Part shown: positions 48,671 to 59,736 of the stretch, in pieces
Position numbering within the stretch: position 1 is the first letter of the stretch
Layout: the number at the start of each line of letters is the position of its first letter
Assembly: GCF_015500075.1 (NCBI RefSeq)
Contig: NZ_CP045496.1
Location: forward strand, 124,001-188,000
Length of the DNA: 64,000 nucleotides
Source of the DNA: Mesorhizobium sp. INR15
GTDB taxonomy: Bacteria > Pseudomonadota > Alphaproteobacteria > Rhizobiales > Rhizobiaceae
Direction of reading: 5' to 3'
Program-made: the position numbers and the translations under genes
Notes under the pieces: generated by a model
What the model was told of the DNA's origin: nothing
Database searches by the model: none
Seen by the model: the letters and a program-made list of their open reading frames with translations, nothing else

Positions 48671-49549
48671 GTGACCGCAGAAGACCGCATCCGTGCCCTG
48701 CCCTGTTGGGCGGGCAGTATCGATATCGAGCCGCTTACGGGTGGATTGAGCAACGCCAACTATCTGGTCAAGGACGCCGCCGGACGACATGTGGTGCGCT
48801 TCGGCAAGGACTATCCATTCCACCATGTCTTCCGCGACCGCGAGCTGATGACCGCGCGGGCGGCGCATGCCGCGGGTTTCGCGCCGGCCGTCCGTTATGC
48901 CGAGCCAGGGATTATGGTAACGGAATTTCTCGGCGCCAAAACCTATACCGCCGAAAACGTACGCGCCAACATCGGCCGTGTCGCCGCGCTGATGCGCGGC
49001 TTTCACCGCGAAATGCCCAACCACGTCTCCGGTCCCGGATTCATGTTCTGGGTCTTCCATGTCATCCGCGACTATGCCCGCACGCTTGACGGCAGCCGCA
49101 TGGCCAGTGAGTTGCCGCGCTATCTCGCGCTTGCCGATGAGTTGGAGCGTGCACAGGCGCTGCTGCCGATCGTCTTCGGCCACAATGATCTGTTGCCGGC
49201 CAACCTGCTCGACGACGGCGACAAGCTGTGGCTGATCGATTTCGAATATGCCGGCTTCAACACCGCGATGTTCGATCTTGCCGGTGTCGCCTCCAATGCG
49301 GGTATGTCCGAGGACGAATCGAACAAGCTGCTGACCGCCTATCTCAGCCGCGCCCCCGACGAGAAGATCCTTCGCTCGCATGCCGCCATGCAATGCGCCT
49401 CGCTGTTGCGCGAGGCGATGTGGAGCATGGTTTCGGAACTGCATCTCGATGCGCCGGGCGCCGACTATGTCGCCTACACGGCTGAGAACCTGTCGCGGCT
49501 GGACGTCGCGCTGGACAGCTACAGAACGAAATACGGGAAAAAATCATGA
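48671..49549 (+). CDS. Choline-kinase-like phosphotransferase (APH family), first copy
   Basis: This 292-residue protein of the aminoglycoside/choline kinase fold has the opening IDIEPLTGGLSNANYLVKDAAGRHVVRFGKDY (nucleotide-binding lobe), the catalytic loop HNDLLPANLL with D173, and the metal-binding LIDFEYAGFN. The GTG start at 48671 is preceded by a GGGATGAG stretch; the frame open to 48434 runs through the structured leader. Its stop overlaps the next gene by 4 bases (ATGA). The family includes choline, ethanolamine and thiamine kinases. A related gene (54424-55332) closes the cassette. Confidence 0.85.
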   Translation: MTAEDRIRALPCWAGSIDIEPLTGGLSNANYLVKDAAGRHVVRFGKDYPFHHVFRDRELMTARAAHAAGFAPAVRYAEPGIMVTEFLGAKTYTAENVRANIGRVAALMRGFHREMPNHVSGPGFMFWVFHVIRDYARTLDGSRMASELPRYLALADELERAQALLPIVFGHNDLLPANLLDDGDKLWLIDFEYAGFNTAMFDLAGVASNAGMSEDESNKLLTAYLSRAPDEKILRSHAAMQCASLLREAMWSMVSELHLDAPGADYVAYTAENLSRLDVALDSYRTKYGKKS

Positions 49550-51999
49550 CATTGCCAACGCAGGCCGGGATCGTCGTCATTGGCGGCGGCATCATCGGCT
49601 GTTCGACAGCCTACCATCTGGCGCGCGACCACAAGGCCGACGTCATCCTGCTCGAACAGGGCAAACTGACATCGGGTTCGACCTGGCATGCCGCAGGCCT
49701 GGTCGGTCAGTTGCGTTCATCGGCCTCGATCACCCGCGTGCTCAAATATTCGGTCGATCTCTACAAGGGGCTCGAGGCTGAGACCGGTCTTGCCACAGGC
49801 TGGAAGATGACCGGCTGCCTGCGGCTCGCGACCAATGCCGACCGCTGGACCGAGTACAAAAGGCTGGCGACGACCGCCAAGAGCTTCGGCATGGACATGC
49901 AGTTGCTGTTGCCCGCCGAAGTGAAGACCATGTGGCCGCTGATGGAGACCAGCGATCTCGTCGGCGCCTCCTGGCTGCCGACCGACGGGCAGGCCAGCCC
50001 CTCCGACATCACGCAGTCGCTGGCCAAGGGCGCCCGCATGCACGGCGCCAAGCTGTTCGAGGATGTCCGCGTCACCGGCTTCGAGATGAAGGACGGGCGC
50101 ATCACCGTGGTGAAGACCAGCAAGGGCGACATTGCCTGCGACAAGGTGGTGAACTGCGCCGGACAATGGGCACGGCAGGTCGGCGCCATGGCCGGCATCA
50201 ACGTCCCGCTGCAGCCGGTAAAGCATCAATACATCATCACCGAGAAGATCGACGGCCTGTCGACCGATGCGCCGACCATCCGTGACCCCGACCGCCGCAC
50301 TTATTTCAAGGAAGAGGTCGGCGGACTGGTGATGGGCGGCTATGAGCCGAACCCGCAGGCATGGGCAACCAATCTTCCTGGCGGCGACGTGCCGAACGAC
50401 TGGGAGTTCCGGCTGTTCGACGACGACTACGATCATTTCGAACAGCATATGAGCCAGGCGATCGCGCGGGTTCCTGCGCTCGAAACCGTCGGTGTCAAGC
50501 AGATGATCAACGGACCGGAGAGCTTTACGCCGGACGGCAATTTCATCCTTGGCGTGGCACCGGAATGCGCCAACATGTTCGTCGGTGCAGGCTTCAATGC
50601 CTTCGGCATCGCGTCGGGCGGCGGCGCCGGCTGGGTGCTGGCGCAATGGGTGGTCGATGGCGAAGCACCGCTCGACCTCTGGGTGGTCGACATCAGGCGT
50701 TTTTCCAACCTGCACCGCGACAGGCAATGGGTATGCGACCGCACACTGGAAGCCTACGGCAAACACTACACGATCGGCTTCCCGCACGAGGAATATACGA
50801 GCGGCCGGCCGCGCATCGTTTCGCCTTTGTACGACCGGCTGAAGAAATACCAAGCCGTGTTCGGCTCCAAGCTCGGATGGGAGCGGCCCAACTGGTTCGC
50901 ACCAGAAGGCGTCGAACCCAAGGACGTCTATTCGATGGGGCGGCAGAACTGGTTCGCGGCTGTCGGCGACGAGCACCGGCATGTGCGCGAAAAGGTCGGC
51001 ATTTTCGACCAGTCGTCCTTCGCCAAATATGAGCTGAGCGGCGCGGACGCCTTGAAGGCGCTGGACTGGATTTGCGCCAACGATGTCAACAAACCCGTTG
51101 GCCGGCTGACCTACACCCAGCTTCTCAACACACGCGGCGGCATCGAAGCCGACTTGACGGTGGCGCGGCTGGGCGACGACAAATTCTACATCGTTACCGG
51201 CACGGGTTTCCGCACCCATGATCTGTCCTGGTTCAGCGACCACATCGGTGACGGCCTCGATGCCCCCCTCAAGGATGTCACCGAGGATTTCGGTACGCTG
51301 TCGTTGATGGGGCCGCGCGCACGCGATGTGCTGGCTGAGGTGACCGGCGCGGATGTATCCAACACCGGCTTCCCGTTCGGCCACGCACGCGAAATCGCCA
51401 TCGCAAGCCACACGGTGCGGGCACTTCGCGTCACCTATGTCGGCGAGCTTGGCTGGGAACTGCATGTGCCGATCACGGCCACCGGCGAAATCTTCGACGT
51501 CTTGATGGCAGCGGGCGAAAAGCACGGCATCCGCCCCGTCGGCTACCGGGCGCTGGAATCGCTGCGGCTGGAGAAAGGCTATCGCGCCTGGGGTTCTGAC
51601 ATCACGCCCAATGACACACCGCAGGAGGCAGGCCTGGGCTGGGCGGTCAAGCTGCGCAAGAACACCGATTTCGTTGGCATGCGCGCGCTTGAGAAGGTCA
51701 GCGGCATGGCGCTGAAGAAACGCTTTGCCGGCTTCACTGTCGATGACTCCGAAATTGTACTGGTCGGGCGCGAGACAATCCTGCGCAATGGTGAACCGGT
51801 CGGCTATCTCACCAGCGGCGGCTATGGCTACACGCTGGGCAAGAACATCGGCTACGGCTACGTTCGCAATGCTGACGGGGTGAGCGACGATTTTCTCAAC
51901 TCCGGCGATTACGAACTGGTTGTGGCGATGGAAAGGACGCCGGCAAGAATCCACCTTGAGCCGCTATACGACCCATCCATGAGCAAGATCAAAGCGTGA
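49546..51999 (+). CDS. Dimethylglycine/sarcosine dehydrogenase-like FAD enzyme with GcvT domain, first copy
   Basis: This 817-residue enzyme has an N-terminal DAO-type FAD domain (IVVIGGGIIGCSTAYHLARD), H48 in STWHAAGL that in dimethylglycine dehydrogenase carries covalent FAD, an FAO middle domain (about 380-430) and a GcvT aminomethyltransferase domain (about 430-800, with RGGIEADLTVARLGDDKFYIVTGT and VTYVGELGWELHVP). It would oxidise an N-methyl group and pass the formaldehyde unit to tetrahydrofolate. It is coupled to the kinase upstream (4-base overlap) and followed after 10 bases by a paralogue. The substrate is not evident; dimethylglycine or sarcosine are only the family prototypes. 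Confidence 0.9.
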   Translation: MTLPTQAGIVVIGGGIIGCSTAYHLARDHKADVILLEQGKLTSGSTWHAAGLVGQLRSSASITRVLKYSVDLYKGLEAETGLATGWKMTGCLRLATNADRWTEYKRLATTAKSFGMDMQLLLPAEVKTMWPLMETSDLVGASWLPTDGQASPSDITQSLAKGARMHGAKLFEDVRVTGFEMKDGRITVVKTSKGDIACDKVVNCAGQWARQVGAMAGINVPLQPVKHQYIITEKIDGLSTDAPTIRDPDRRTYFKEEVGGLVMGGYEPNPQAWATNLPGGDVPNDWEFRLFDDDYDHFEQHMSQAIARVPALETVGVKQMINGPESFTPDGNFILGVAPECANMFVGAGFNAFGIASGGGAGWVLAQWVVDGEAPLDLWVVDIRRFSNLHRDRQWVCDRTLEAYGKHYTIGFPHEEYTSGRPRIVSPLYDRLKKYQAVFGSKLGWERPNWFAPEGVEPKDVYSMGRQNWFAAVGDEHRHVREKVGIFDQSSFAKYELSGADALKALDWICANDVNKPVGRLTYTQLLNTRGGIEADLTVARLGDDKFYIVTGTGFRTHDLSWFSDHIGDGLDAPLKDVTEDFGTLSLMGPRARDVLAEVTGADVSNTGFPFGHAREIAIASHTVRALRVTYVGELGWELHVPITATGEIFDVLMAAGEKHGIRPVGYRALESLRLEKGYRAWGSDITPNDTPQEAGLGWAVKLRKNTDFVGMRALEKVSGMALKKRFAGFTVDDSEIVLVGRETILRNGEPVGYLTSGGYGYTLGKNIGYGYVRNADGVSDDFLNSGDYELVVAMERTPARIHLEPLYDPSMSKIKA

Positions 52000-52009
52000 C
52001 GGTGCAGCC

Positions 52010-54427
52010 ATGAATTTCCACGCGGATCGTCACGTCCATATCCTGATCATCGGCGGCGGCGCCATCGGCACGTCGGTTGCCTACCACCTTGCCCGCGACG
52101 GCGCCAAGGATGTGCTGCTGGTCGAGAAATCGCTGCTCACCCATGGCTGCACATGGCATGCCGCCGGGCTGGTCGGGCAGCTTCGCGGCAAGAGAAACCT
52201 GACCCGGCTGATGCAGAATTCGGTTGCCGTTTTCGACCGGCTGGAAGCCGAGACCGGACAGGCGATTTCCTGGAAGAAGGTCGGCTCGCTGCGCCTTGCC
52301 GGCAGTTCCGCGCGCTGGAGCGAAATCCGCCGCTCGATGACGCAGGCCAAGAGTTTCGGCGTCGAATGCCATTCGCTTTCGGCCGATGAGGCGGCCAGGC
52401 ATTTTCCCTATATCGTCAAGGACGGCATCGAAGGCGCCGCCTACATTCCCGGCGACGGTTATATCGATCCCTATTCGCTGACCATGGCCTATGCCAAGGG
52501 CGCCAGGCAGAACGGCGCCCGCATCGAAGAGGGCGTCACGGTCGAGGAGATTGTTCTGGAGGGCAGGCGCGCGGTTGGCGTCGTCACCAATGGCGGCTCG
52601 ATTTCCTGCGATATCCTGGTGAACTGCGCCGGCCTGTGGGCCAAGCGCGTCGGGAAGATGGCCGGCGTGCCGCTGGCAGCAGGCGTTGTCGAGCACCAGT
52701 ATTTCCTGACTGAAAAGACGCTGAAGCTCGACCCGAACCTGACCACGCTGCGTGACCCCGACCACAATTTCTATCTCAAGCCGGACACCGGCAGCTTTGC
52801 CATCGGCGGCTGGGAGGATGGCACGAAGGGTTGCTGGCGCGGCATGCCGCCGCTCGATTTCGGTCGCGAGCTATTCGCACCCAATATGGAACGGCTGGAG
52901 CTGTTCGCGCTGCCAGCGGCGGAGCGGCTGCCGGTGCTCAACGAGATCGGCATCCAGACTGTCATCAACGGGCCGATCCCGGTGTCCTTCGACGGCGAGC
53001 CGATCATGGGGCTGGCGCCGCAACTCGACAATTTCTTCGTCGCCTGCGGCTTCACCGCCGGCATCGCGGCATCGGGCGGTGCTGGCCTGGCGCTGTCCAA
53101 CATGATCCTGCACGGCGACGCCGGCATGGATCTGTGGCCGTTCGACGTGCGCCGCTTTGGCGCGGTGCAGGCGCAGGGCCGCTATCTCGAGACACGCGCC
53201 ATCGAGGCCTATGGCGCCTACTACAAGATCCACTGGCCGGCGGAAGAATCGCATGCAGGGCGCGGGCTGCGACTTTCGCCGCTGCACGACACTCTGCGCG
53301 ACAATGGCGCGGTGTTCGGCTCAAAATTCGGCTGGGAGCGGCCCAACTGGTTCTCCGTCGATGACGGCAAGTCGGTCGAACTGGGCAGTTTCGAAGGCAA
53401 ACCCGGCTGGTTCGATGCTGTTGGCGGCGAGGTGCGGGCAATCCGCGAACGGGCGGCCCTGATCGACCAGACCTCATTCTCCAAGTTTGAAATCACGGGC
53501 AAAGGCGCGCAGACAGCACTGCAGCGCATCGCCGCCAACGACCTTTCCGGTGCGCCGGGCAAGGCCGTCTACACCCAGCTCTGCAACGAGAGGGGTGGCA
53601 TCGAGGCCGACGTGACCATCATCCATACCGGCGAGGATCGTTTCCTACTGGTCACCGGCTCCGGCTTCGGCGTGCATGACCAGCACTGGGTGTCGAGACA
53701 TCTGCCTGACGGCATCACCTTGCGCGACGTGACCAATCAATATGCCACGATCAACCTGTGCGGACCGCGCGCCCGGGACATCCTGCAATCGGTCAGTGAC
53801 GATGATGTTTCCAATGACGCCCTGCCCTTCCTGGCTGTGCGCAGTATCGAGCTTGGCAATGCCACCGCACTCGCCGTGCGTATCGGCTATGTCGGCGAAC
53901 TCGGCTACGAACTTTACGTGCCGCAGGAATATGCCGTGCATGTCTATGAGACGCTGCGCGAGGCGGGCGCGCCGCATGGCATCGCCGATGCCGGCTATCG
54001 CGCCGTCGATGCCTGCCGCATGGAGAAAGGCTATCTCTACTGGTCCGGCGACATCACGCCCGACTACAATCCCTACGAAGCCGGGCTCGGCTTCGCGGTG
54101 GCGCTGGGCAAGGGCGATTTCATCGGCCGTGCGGCGCTGGCGAAGATCAAGGCGGAAGGCGTCAAGCGCAAGCTCTGCTCCTTCACCGTCGACGGCTTCG
54201 CGCCATTCCACGGCGGCGAGGCGATCCTGTTCGGCGGCAAGGTCGTCGGCTCGACCTCGTCGACCGGCTATGGCTATACGCTGGGCCAGACCATTGCCTT
54301 CGGCTACCTCCCGGCAGAGCTGGCCGGCGAAGCGGCATTCGAGATCGAGGCATTCGGCAAGACCTACAAGGCGACGCGCGGGCCGCGCACGCTCTATGAC
54401 CCGAAAATGGAAAGGCTGAGGGCATGA
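52010..54427 (+). CDS. Dimethylglycine/sarcosine dehydrogenase-like FAD enzyme with GcvT domain, second copy
   Basis: This 805-residue protein has the same layout as its upstream neighbour: ILIIGGGAIGTSVAYHLARDGA FAD loop, H50 in CTWHAAGL for covalent FAD, then the folate-binding GcvT part (RGGIEADVTIIHTGEDRFLLVTGSGFG, IGYVGELGYELYVP, EAGLGFAVALGKGDFIGR). The two are clearly paralogues, though well diverged. Having two in tandem suggests successive removal of two methyl groups, or alternative substrates. ATG 52010 follows a short gap without a strong site. Its stop overlaps the second kinase by 4 bases. Confidence 0.9.
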   Translation: MNFHADRHVHILIIGGGAIGTSVAYHLARDGAKDVLLVEKSLLTHGCTWHAAGLVGQLRGKRNLTRLMQNSVAVFDRLEAETGQAISWKKVGSLRLAGSSARWSEIRRSMTQAKSFGVECHSLSADEAARHFPYIVKDGIEGAAYIPGDGYIDPYSLTMAYAKGARQNGARIEEGVTVEEIVLEGRRAVGVVTNGGSISCDILVNCAGLWAKRVGKMAGVPLAAGVVEHQYFLTEKTLKLDPNLTTLRDPDHNFYLKPDTGSFAIGGWEDGTKGCWRGMPPLDFGRELFAPNMERLELFALPAAERLPVLNEIGIQTVINGPIPVSFDGEPIMGLAPQLDNFFVACGFTAGIAASGGAGLALSNMILHGDAGMDLWPFDVRRFGAVQAQGRYLETRAIEAYGAYYKIHWPAEESHAGRGLRLSPLHDTLRDNGAVFGSKFGWERPNWFSVDDGKSVELGSFEGKPGWFDAVGGEVRAIRERAALIDQTSFSKFEITGKGAQTALQRIAANDLSGAPGKAVYTQLCNERGGIEADVTIIHTGEDRFLLVTGSGFGVHDQHWVSRHLPDGITLRDVTNQYATINLCGPRARDILQSVSDDDVSNDALPFLAVRSIELGNATALAVRIGYVGELGYELYVPQEYAVHVYETLREAGAPHGIADAGYRAVDACRMEKGYLYWSGDITPDYNPYEAGLGFAVALGKGDFIGRAALAKIKAEGVKRKLCSFTVDGFAPFHGGEAILFGGKVVGSTSSTGYGYTLGQTIAFGYLPAELAGEAAFEIEAFGKTYKATRGPRTLYDPKMERLRA

Positions 54428-55332
54428 GCGACGATCTCGCACTTGCCCGGCAAGCGATGGCGGCGATCCCGCTGTTCGGGGATTTCAGCGGCAAGATAGA
54501 GCGGCTCGGCGGCCTTACCAACCTGGTGTTCAAGGCTGGCGACTTCTGCCTGCGCATCCCCGGCAAGGGCACGGAGGAATATATCAACCGCGCCAATGAG
54601 GCGGTGGCCGCACAGGAAGCCGCCAAGGCCGGCGTCAGCCCTGAAGTGCTGCATGCCGACGGCAAGACCGGTGTCATGGTGACGCGCTTCATCGCCGGCG
54701 CGCAGACCATGTCGCCGGAGACATTCAAGACCAGGGCAGGCAGCACGGCGCGGGCTGGCGAGGCCTTCCGCAAGCTGCACGGATCGGGTGCCGTGTTTCC
54801 CTTCCGCTTCGAACTGTTCGCGATGATCGACGATTATCTCAAGGTGCTGTCGACCAAGGATGTCGCCTTGCCCGCCGGCTATCATGACGTGGTGCGCGAG
54901 GCTGGCACCGTACGCTCCGCGCTCGCCGCCCACTCGCTTCCGCTTGTCGCCTGCCATTGCGATCCGCTATGCGAGAATTTCCTCGATGCCGGCGGCAGGA
55001 TGTGGATCGTCGACTGGGAATATTCGGGAATGAACGATCCGCTCTGGGACCTCGGCGACCTCAGTGTCGAAGGCAAATTCGACACCGCGCAGGACGAAGA
55101 GATGATGCGCGCCTATTTCGGCGGCGAGCCCAAAGCCGCCGAGCGCGGCCGCGTCGTCATCTACAAGGCGATGTGCGACCTGCTGTGGACGTTGTGGGGG
55201 CTGATCCAGCTCGCCAACAACAATCCGGTCGACGATTTCCGCGCCTATGCCGATGGCCGCTTCGCACGCTGCAAGGCGCTGATGGAGACGCCGGAGTTTT
55301 CGCGGCATCTGGCGGCTGTGCGCAACGGCTAG
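54424..55332 (+). CDS. Choline-kinase-like phosphotransferase (APH family), second copy
   Basis: This 302-residue kinase has LGGLTNLVFKAGDFCLRIPGKGTEEYINRANEAVAA in the N-lobe, the catalytic loop ACHCDPLCENFL with D180 and the metal site WIVDWEYSGMNDPLWDLGDLS. The WEYSGMNDPLWDLGD block is that of the choline/ethanolamine kinases. ATGA overlap couples it to the second dehydrogenase. Compared with the first kinase, the catalytic motif (HCD against HND) and the flanks differ, so the two are separate paralogues, not a recent duplication. The pair likely makes one or two phosphorylated intermediates. Confidence 0.87.
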   Translation: MSDDLALARQAMAAIPLFGDFSGKIERLGGLTNLVFKAGDFCLRIPGKGTEEYINRANEAVAAQEAAKAGVSPEVLHADGKTGVMVTRFIAGAQTMSPETFKTRAGSTARAGEAFRKLHGSGAVFPFRFELFAMIDDYLKVLSTKDVALPAGYHDVVREAGTVRSALAAHSLPLVACHCDPLCENFLDAGGRMWIVDWEYSGMNDPLWDLGDLSVEGKFDTAQDEEMMRAYFGGEPKAAERGRVVIYKAMCDLLWTLWGLIQLANNNPVDDFRAYADGRFARCKALMETPEFSRHLAAVRNG

Positions 55333-55343
55333 ATGCCAGAAAC

Positions 55344-56267
55344 CTAGTTCACACCCTTCGGCACGTTTTCAGGCGGCACCGTGGTGTCAACCACCTTCTG
55401 GCGGTGGAAGATGAACAGGCCGGCCAGCACGATGATGCCGGAACCGATCAGGATGCGCGGGCCTGGGACATCGCCGAAGAAGACCAGCCCGAAGACCACC
55501 GCCCACAGAAGCAGCGTGTAGTGCAGCGGCGCCAGTGTCGAGGCCGGCGCCAGCTTGAGCGCCCGGGTAATCATCAGATGCGCGCCACAGGAAACAATGC
55601 CGAGCAGCAACATGGCGCCGAAATCGAGCGATGACGGCGTCTGCCAGGCACCAATGGTCAGCACGCCGCCCACCACCATGGTGCCGATGGTCTGCCAGGT
55701 CACAAGGTTGGTGTCGCTGGTGCCGCGAAGCCGCCGGTTGAGGATAATGGCGAAGGCGAAGGCGATGCTTCCGGCGAGCGCGAAGCTCGACGACAGCGAG
55801 AAAGCCGCCGAGGACGGTTTCAGCATGATCAGCACGCCGCAGAAGCCAAGCAGGATCGCCACCCAGCGGCGCCAGCCGACTTTCTCGCCGAGCAGCAGAT
55901 GCGACAGGGCGGCGACATAGATCGGGCCGGCCATGTAGAAACTCATGACATCGGCGAGCGGCAAATAGACAACCGCCGCGTAGAAAAACGCGGTGTCGAG
56001 CGTGGTCATGACAACGCGCAGCAGCTGAAGCTCGAGACGCTCCATGCGAAACAGCTTGGCAGGCCCCTGATGCGCGATCATCGGGCCGAGCACGAAAAAG
56101 GCGCCGATGGAGCGAATCAGCACGACCTGGCCGACGGAAAAGCTGGCGACCAGCCATTTGCCCATCGCGTCGTTCAGCGCAAACAGGAAATCGCCGGCCA
56201 ACATCAGCAGAATGCCGGCCAGCAACACGTTCTTGATTGCAGAATTCTGCGCCGCAGGCTGCTCCAT
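55344..56267 (-). CDS. EamA/DMT-family transporter
   Basis: This 307-residue membrane protein of the drug/metabolite exporter family has ten predicted spans in two EamA halves (LLMLAGDFLFALNDAMGKWLVASF in the first, SLSSSFALAGSIAFAFAIILNRRLRG between, APASTLAPLHYTLLLWAVVFGLVFFGD in the second). It exports or imports small metabolites; direction and substrate are unknown. It lies tail to tail with the second kinase gene. The 220 bases to codA upstream hold a perfect TTGCGGCCGCAA palindrome (56410-56421) and no gene. Confidence 0.88.
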   Translation of the reverse strand: MEQPAAQNSAIKNVLLAGILLMLAGDFLFALNDAMGKWLVASFSVGQVVLIRSIGAFFVLGPMIAHQGPAKLFRMERLELQLLRVVMTTLDTAFFYAAVVYLPLADVMSFYMAGPIYVAALSHLLLGEKVGWRRWVAILLGFCGVLIMLKPSSAAFSLSSSFALAGSIAFAFAIILNRRLRGTSDTNLVTWQTIGTMVVGGVLTIGAWQTPSSLDFGAMLLLGIVSCGAHLMITRALKLAPASTLAPLHYTLLLWAVVFGLVFFGDVPGPRILIGSGIIVLAGLFIFHRQKVVDTTVPPENVPKGVN

Positions 56268-56487
56268 GCTGGTCCCGCATTCCCTCGTATGTGCTCAACA
56301 AGCCGCGTCGTAGACGGAAGCGGCTGCCTTGACGAGGAGAAATCCGGAAAATGGCAAGGCCAGCGTCGGGAATCGGCTGTATCTGAACGGTCTGCCCGGG
56401 CTCAGCCGGTTGCGGCCGCAAAATAGTCGAATGACTGGCCTGTCACACCGATCGAACGGCGAGGTGTTCCTCAGTTCCGGAGGCGTC

Positions 56488-57780
56488 CTATTGTGCCTGT
56501 CCGGAAGGGCTATGCCTGCGGTTCACGGCGGCAGGCCGCCCCGTGATAGAAAGGCGCGTATCCTGCCTGGTCCGCTCGGCAACAACCTTGCCTCGTGCGA
56601 TGACGCAAAGGCGTTCTGGACGCAGACGCAGAGCTTCGATCGGGTTGCCGGCATCCAGCACCACGAGGCTGGCGCGCTTGCCAACCGCCAGGCCAAGATG
56701 ATCGAGACCCATGATCGACGCGTTGACGTTGGTGACCATGTCGAAGCAGCGCGCCATGTCGGCCGGGCTCGACATCTGGGCAACGTGAAGCCCCATGAAG
56801 GCGACGTCGAGCATGTCGGCGGTGCCCAGCGAATACCAGGGGTCGAGCACGCAATCCTGGCCCCAGCCGACGCGGATGCCCATGGCGAGCATCTCCTTGA
56901 CCCGGGTCATGCCGCGACGCTTGGGGAATGTGTCGTGGCGGCCCTGCAGCATGATGTTGATCAGCGGGTTGGGGATTGCCGACACCCCGGCCTCGGCGAT
57001 CAGCGGCAACAGCTTCGAGACATAGTAATTGTCCATCGAATGCATCGAGGTGAGATGCGAGCCGGCGACCTTGCCCTGCAAGCCGAGCCGCTGCGTTTCA
57101 TAGGCCAGTTGCTCGATATGGCGCGACAACGGGTCATCGGTCTCGTCGCAATGCAGGTCGACCATCAGGCCGCGCCTGGCGGCGATCTCGCAAAGCTCGG
57201 TGACCGAGCGCGTGCCGTCGGCCATGGTGCGCTCGAAATGCGGGATGCCGCCGACGATGTCGACACCCATGTCGAGCGCACGGATGGTGTTGTCGCGTGC
57301 TGTCGGCGAGCGATAGAACCCGTCCTGCGGAAAGGCGACAAGCTGCAAGTCGATATAAGGGGCGATCGTCTTCTTGACGTCGAGCAAGGCTTCCACCGCC
57401 AGCAGCCTGTCATCGCAGACATCGACATGGGTACGGATGGCAAGCAGGCCCATCGACACCGCCCAATCGCAATAGGCAAGCGCGCGGTCACGCACCGCTT
57501 CATGCGTCAGAAGCGGTTTCAGTTCGCCCCATAGCGAAATGCCTTCCAGGAGGGTACCCGAAGCATTGATGCGCGGGATGCCATAGGACAGCGTCGCGTC
57601 CATATGGAAATGTGGGTCAATGAAAGGCGGCGAGACCAGATTGCCGTGCGCGTCGATCACCGTGCCAGCGCTGGCTTCGAGAACAGGCTCTATCGCCGCG
57701 ATTGTCTCACCGATGATGCCGATGTCGGCGATGGTGCCGTCGGGCAAGGTGCCGCCGCGTACAACAAGGTCGAAACTCAT
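56488..57780 (-). CDS. codA: Cytosine deaminase-like amidohydrolase
   Basis: This 430-residue metal-dependent amidohydrolase is close to E. coli CodA in length and order of motifs: HFHMDATLSYG, RTHVDVCDDRLLAVEALLDVK, IPHFERT, VDLHCDETDDP, HLTSMHSMDNYY and GWGQDCVLDPWYSLGTADML. The ligands (HxH, H, D) are in place. The residue after the metal aspartate, aspartate in E. coli CodA (D314, which contacts the pyrimidine), is cysteine here. Substrate may thus be cytosine, isocytosine, isoguanine or another N-heterocycle. The start is an ATG at 57780. It reads leftwards towards the EamA exporter. Confidence 0.8.
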   Translation of the reverse strand: MSFDLVVRGGTLPDGTIADIGIIGETIAAIEPVLEASAGTVIDAHGNLVSPPFIDPHFHMDATLSYGIPRINASGTLLEGISLWGELKPLLTHEAVRDRALAYCDWAVSMGLLAIRTHVDVCDDRLLAVEALLDVKKTIAPYIDLQLVAFPQDGFYRSPTARDNTIRALDMGVDIVGGIPHFERTMADGTRSVTELCEIAARRGLMVDLHCDETDDPLSRHIEQLAYETQRLGLQGKVAGSHLTSMHSMDNYYVSKLLPLIAEAGVSAIPNPLINIMLQGRHDTFPKRRGMTRVKEMLAMGIRVGWGQDCVLDPWYSLGTADMLDVAFMGLHVAQMSSPADMARCFDMVTNVNASIMGLDHLGLAVGKRASLVVLDAGNPIEALRLRPERLCVIARGKVVAERTRQDTRLSITGRPAAVNRRHSPSGQAQ

Positions 57781-57940
57781 CTGTCGTCATCCCGTTCGAA
57801 GAATCATCTATTCCCTCATCGTGGCGCAAAAGACAGCCTGCCGCAGCGGTTTCTTTCCGTTATCGGCAAACGGTTCCATCTCGTTGCAACTCACTCTATA
57901 AGCCGCCTTTCGTTGTCCCGTTTTTTCAAGGATCAGCCGT

Positions 57941-59695
<1,755 letters not shown>

Positions 59696-59700
59696 GTGCC

Positions 59701-59727
59701 TCCCTTCTCCCCCTGTGGGAGAAGGGA
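59701..59727. terminator. Palindromic repeat acting as terminator between convergent genes
   Basis: TCCCTTCTCCC and GGGAGAAGGGA flank a short CCTGT loop, 5 bases after the exporter stop and 9 bases from the ilvD end. It belongs to the CTTCTCCCC repeat family of this genome and can form a hairpin in both directions. No long T run follows. Confidence 0.6.
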
Positions 59728-59736
59728 AGTAAGATC

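Noticed and set aside
49717..51954. A 745-codon open frame opposite the first demethylase
   Set aside because: The same GC-rich antisense artefact; the opposing enzyme has clear FAD and GcvT motifs over the whole length.
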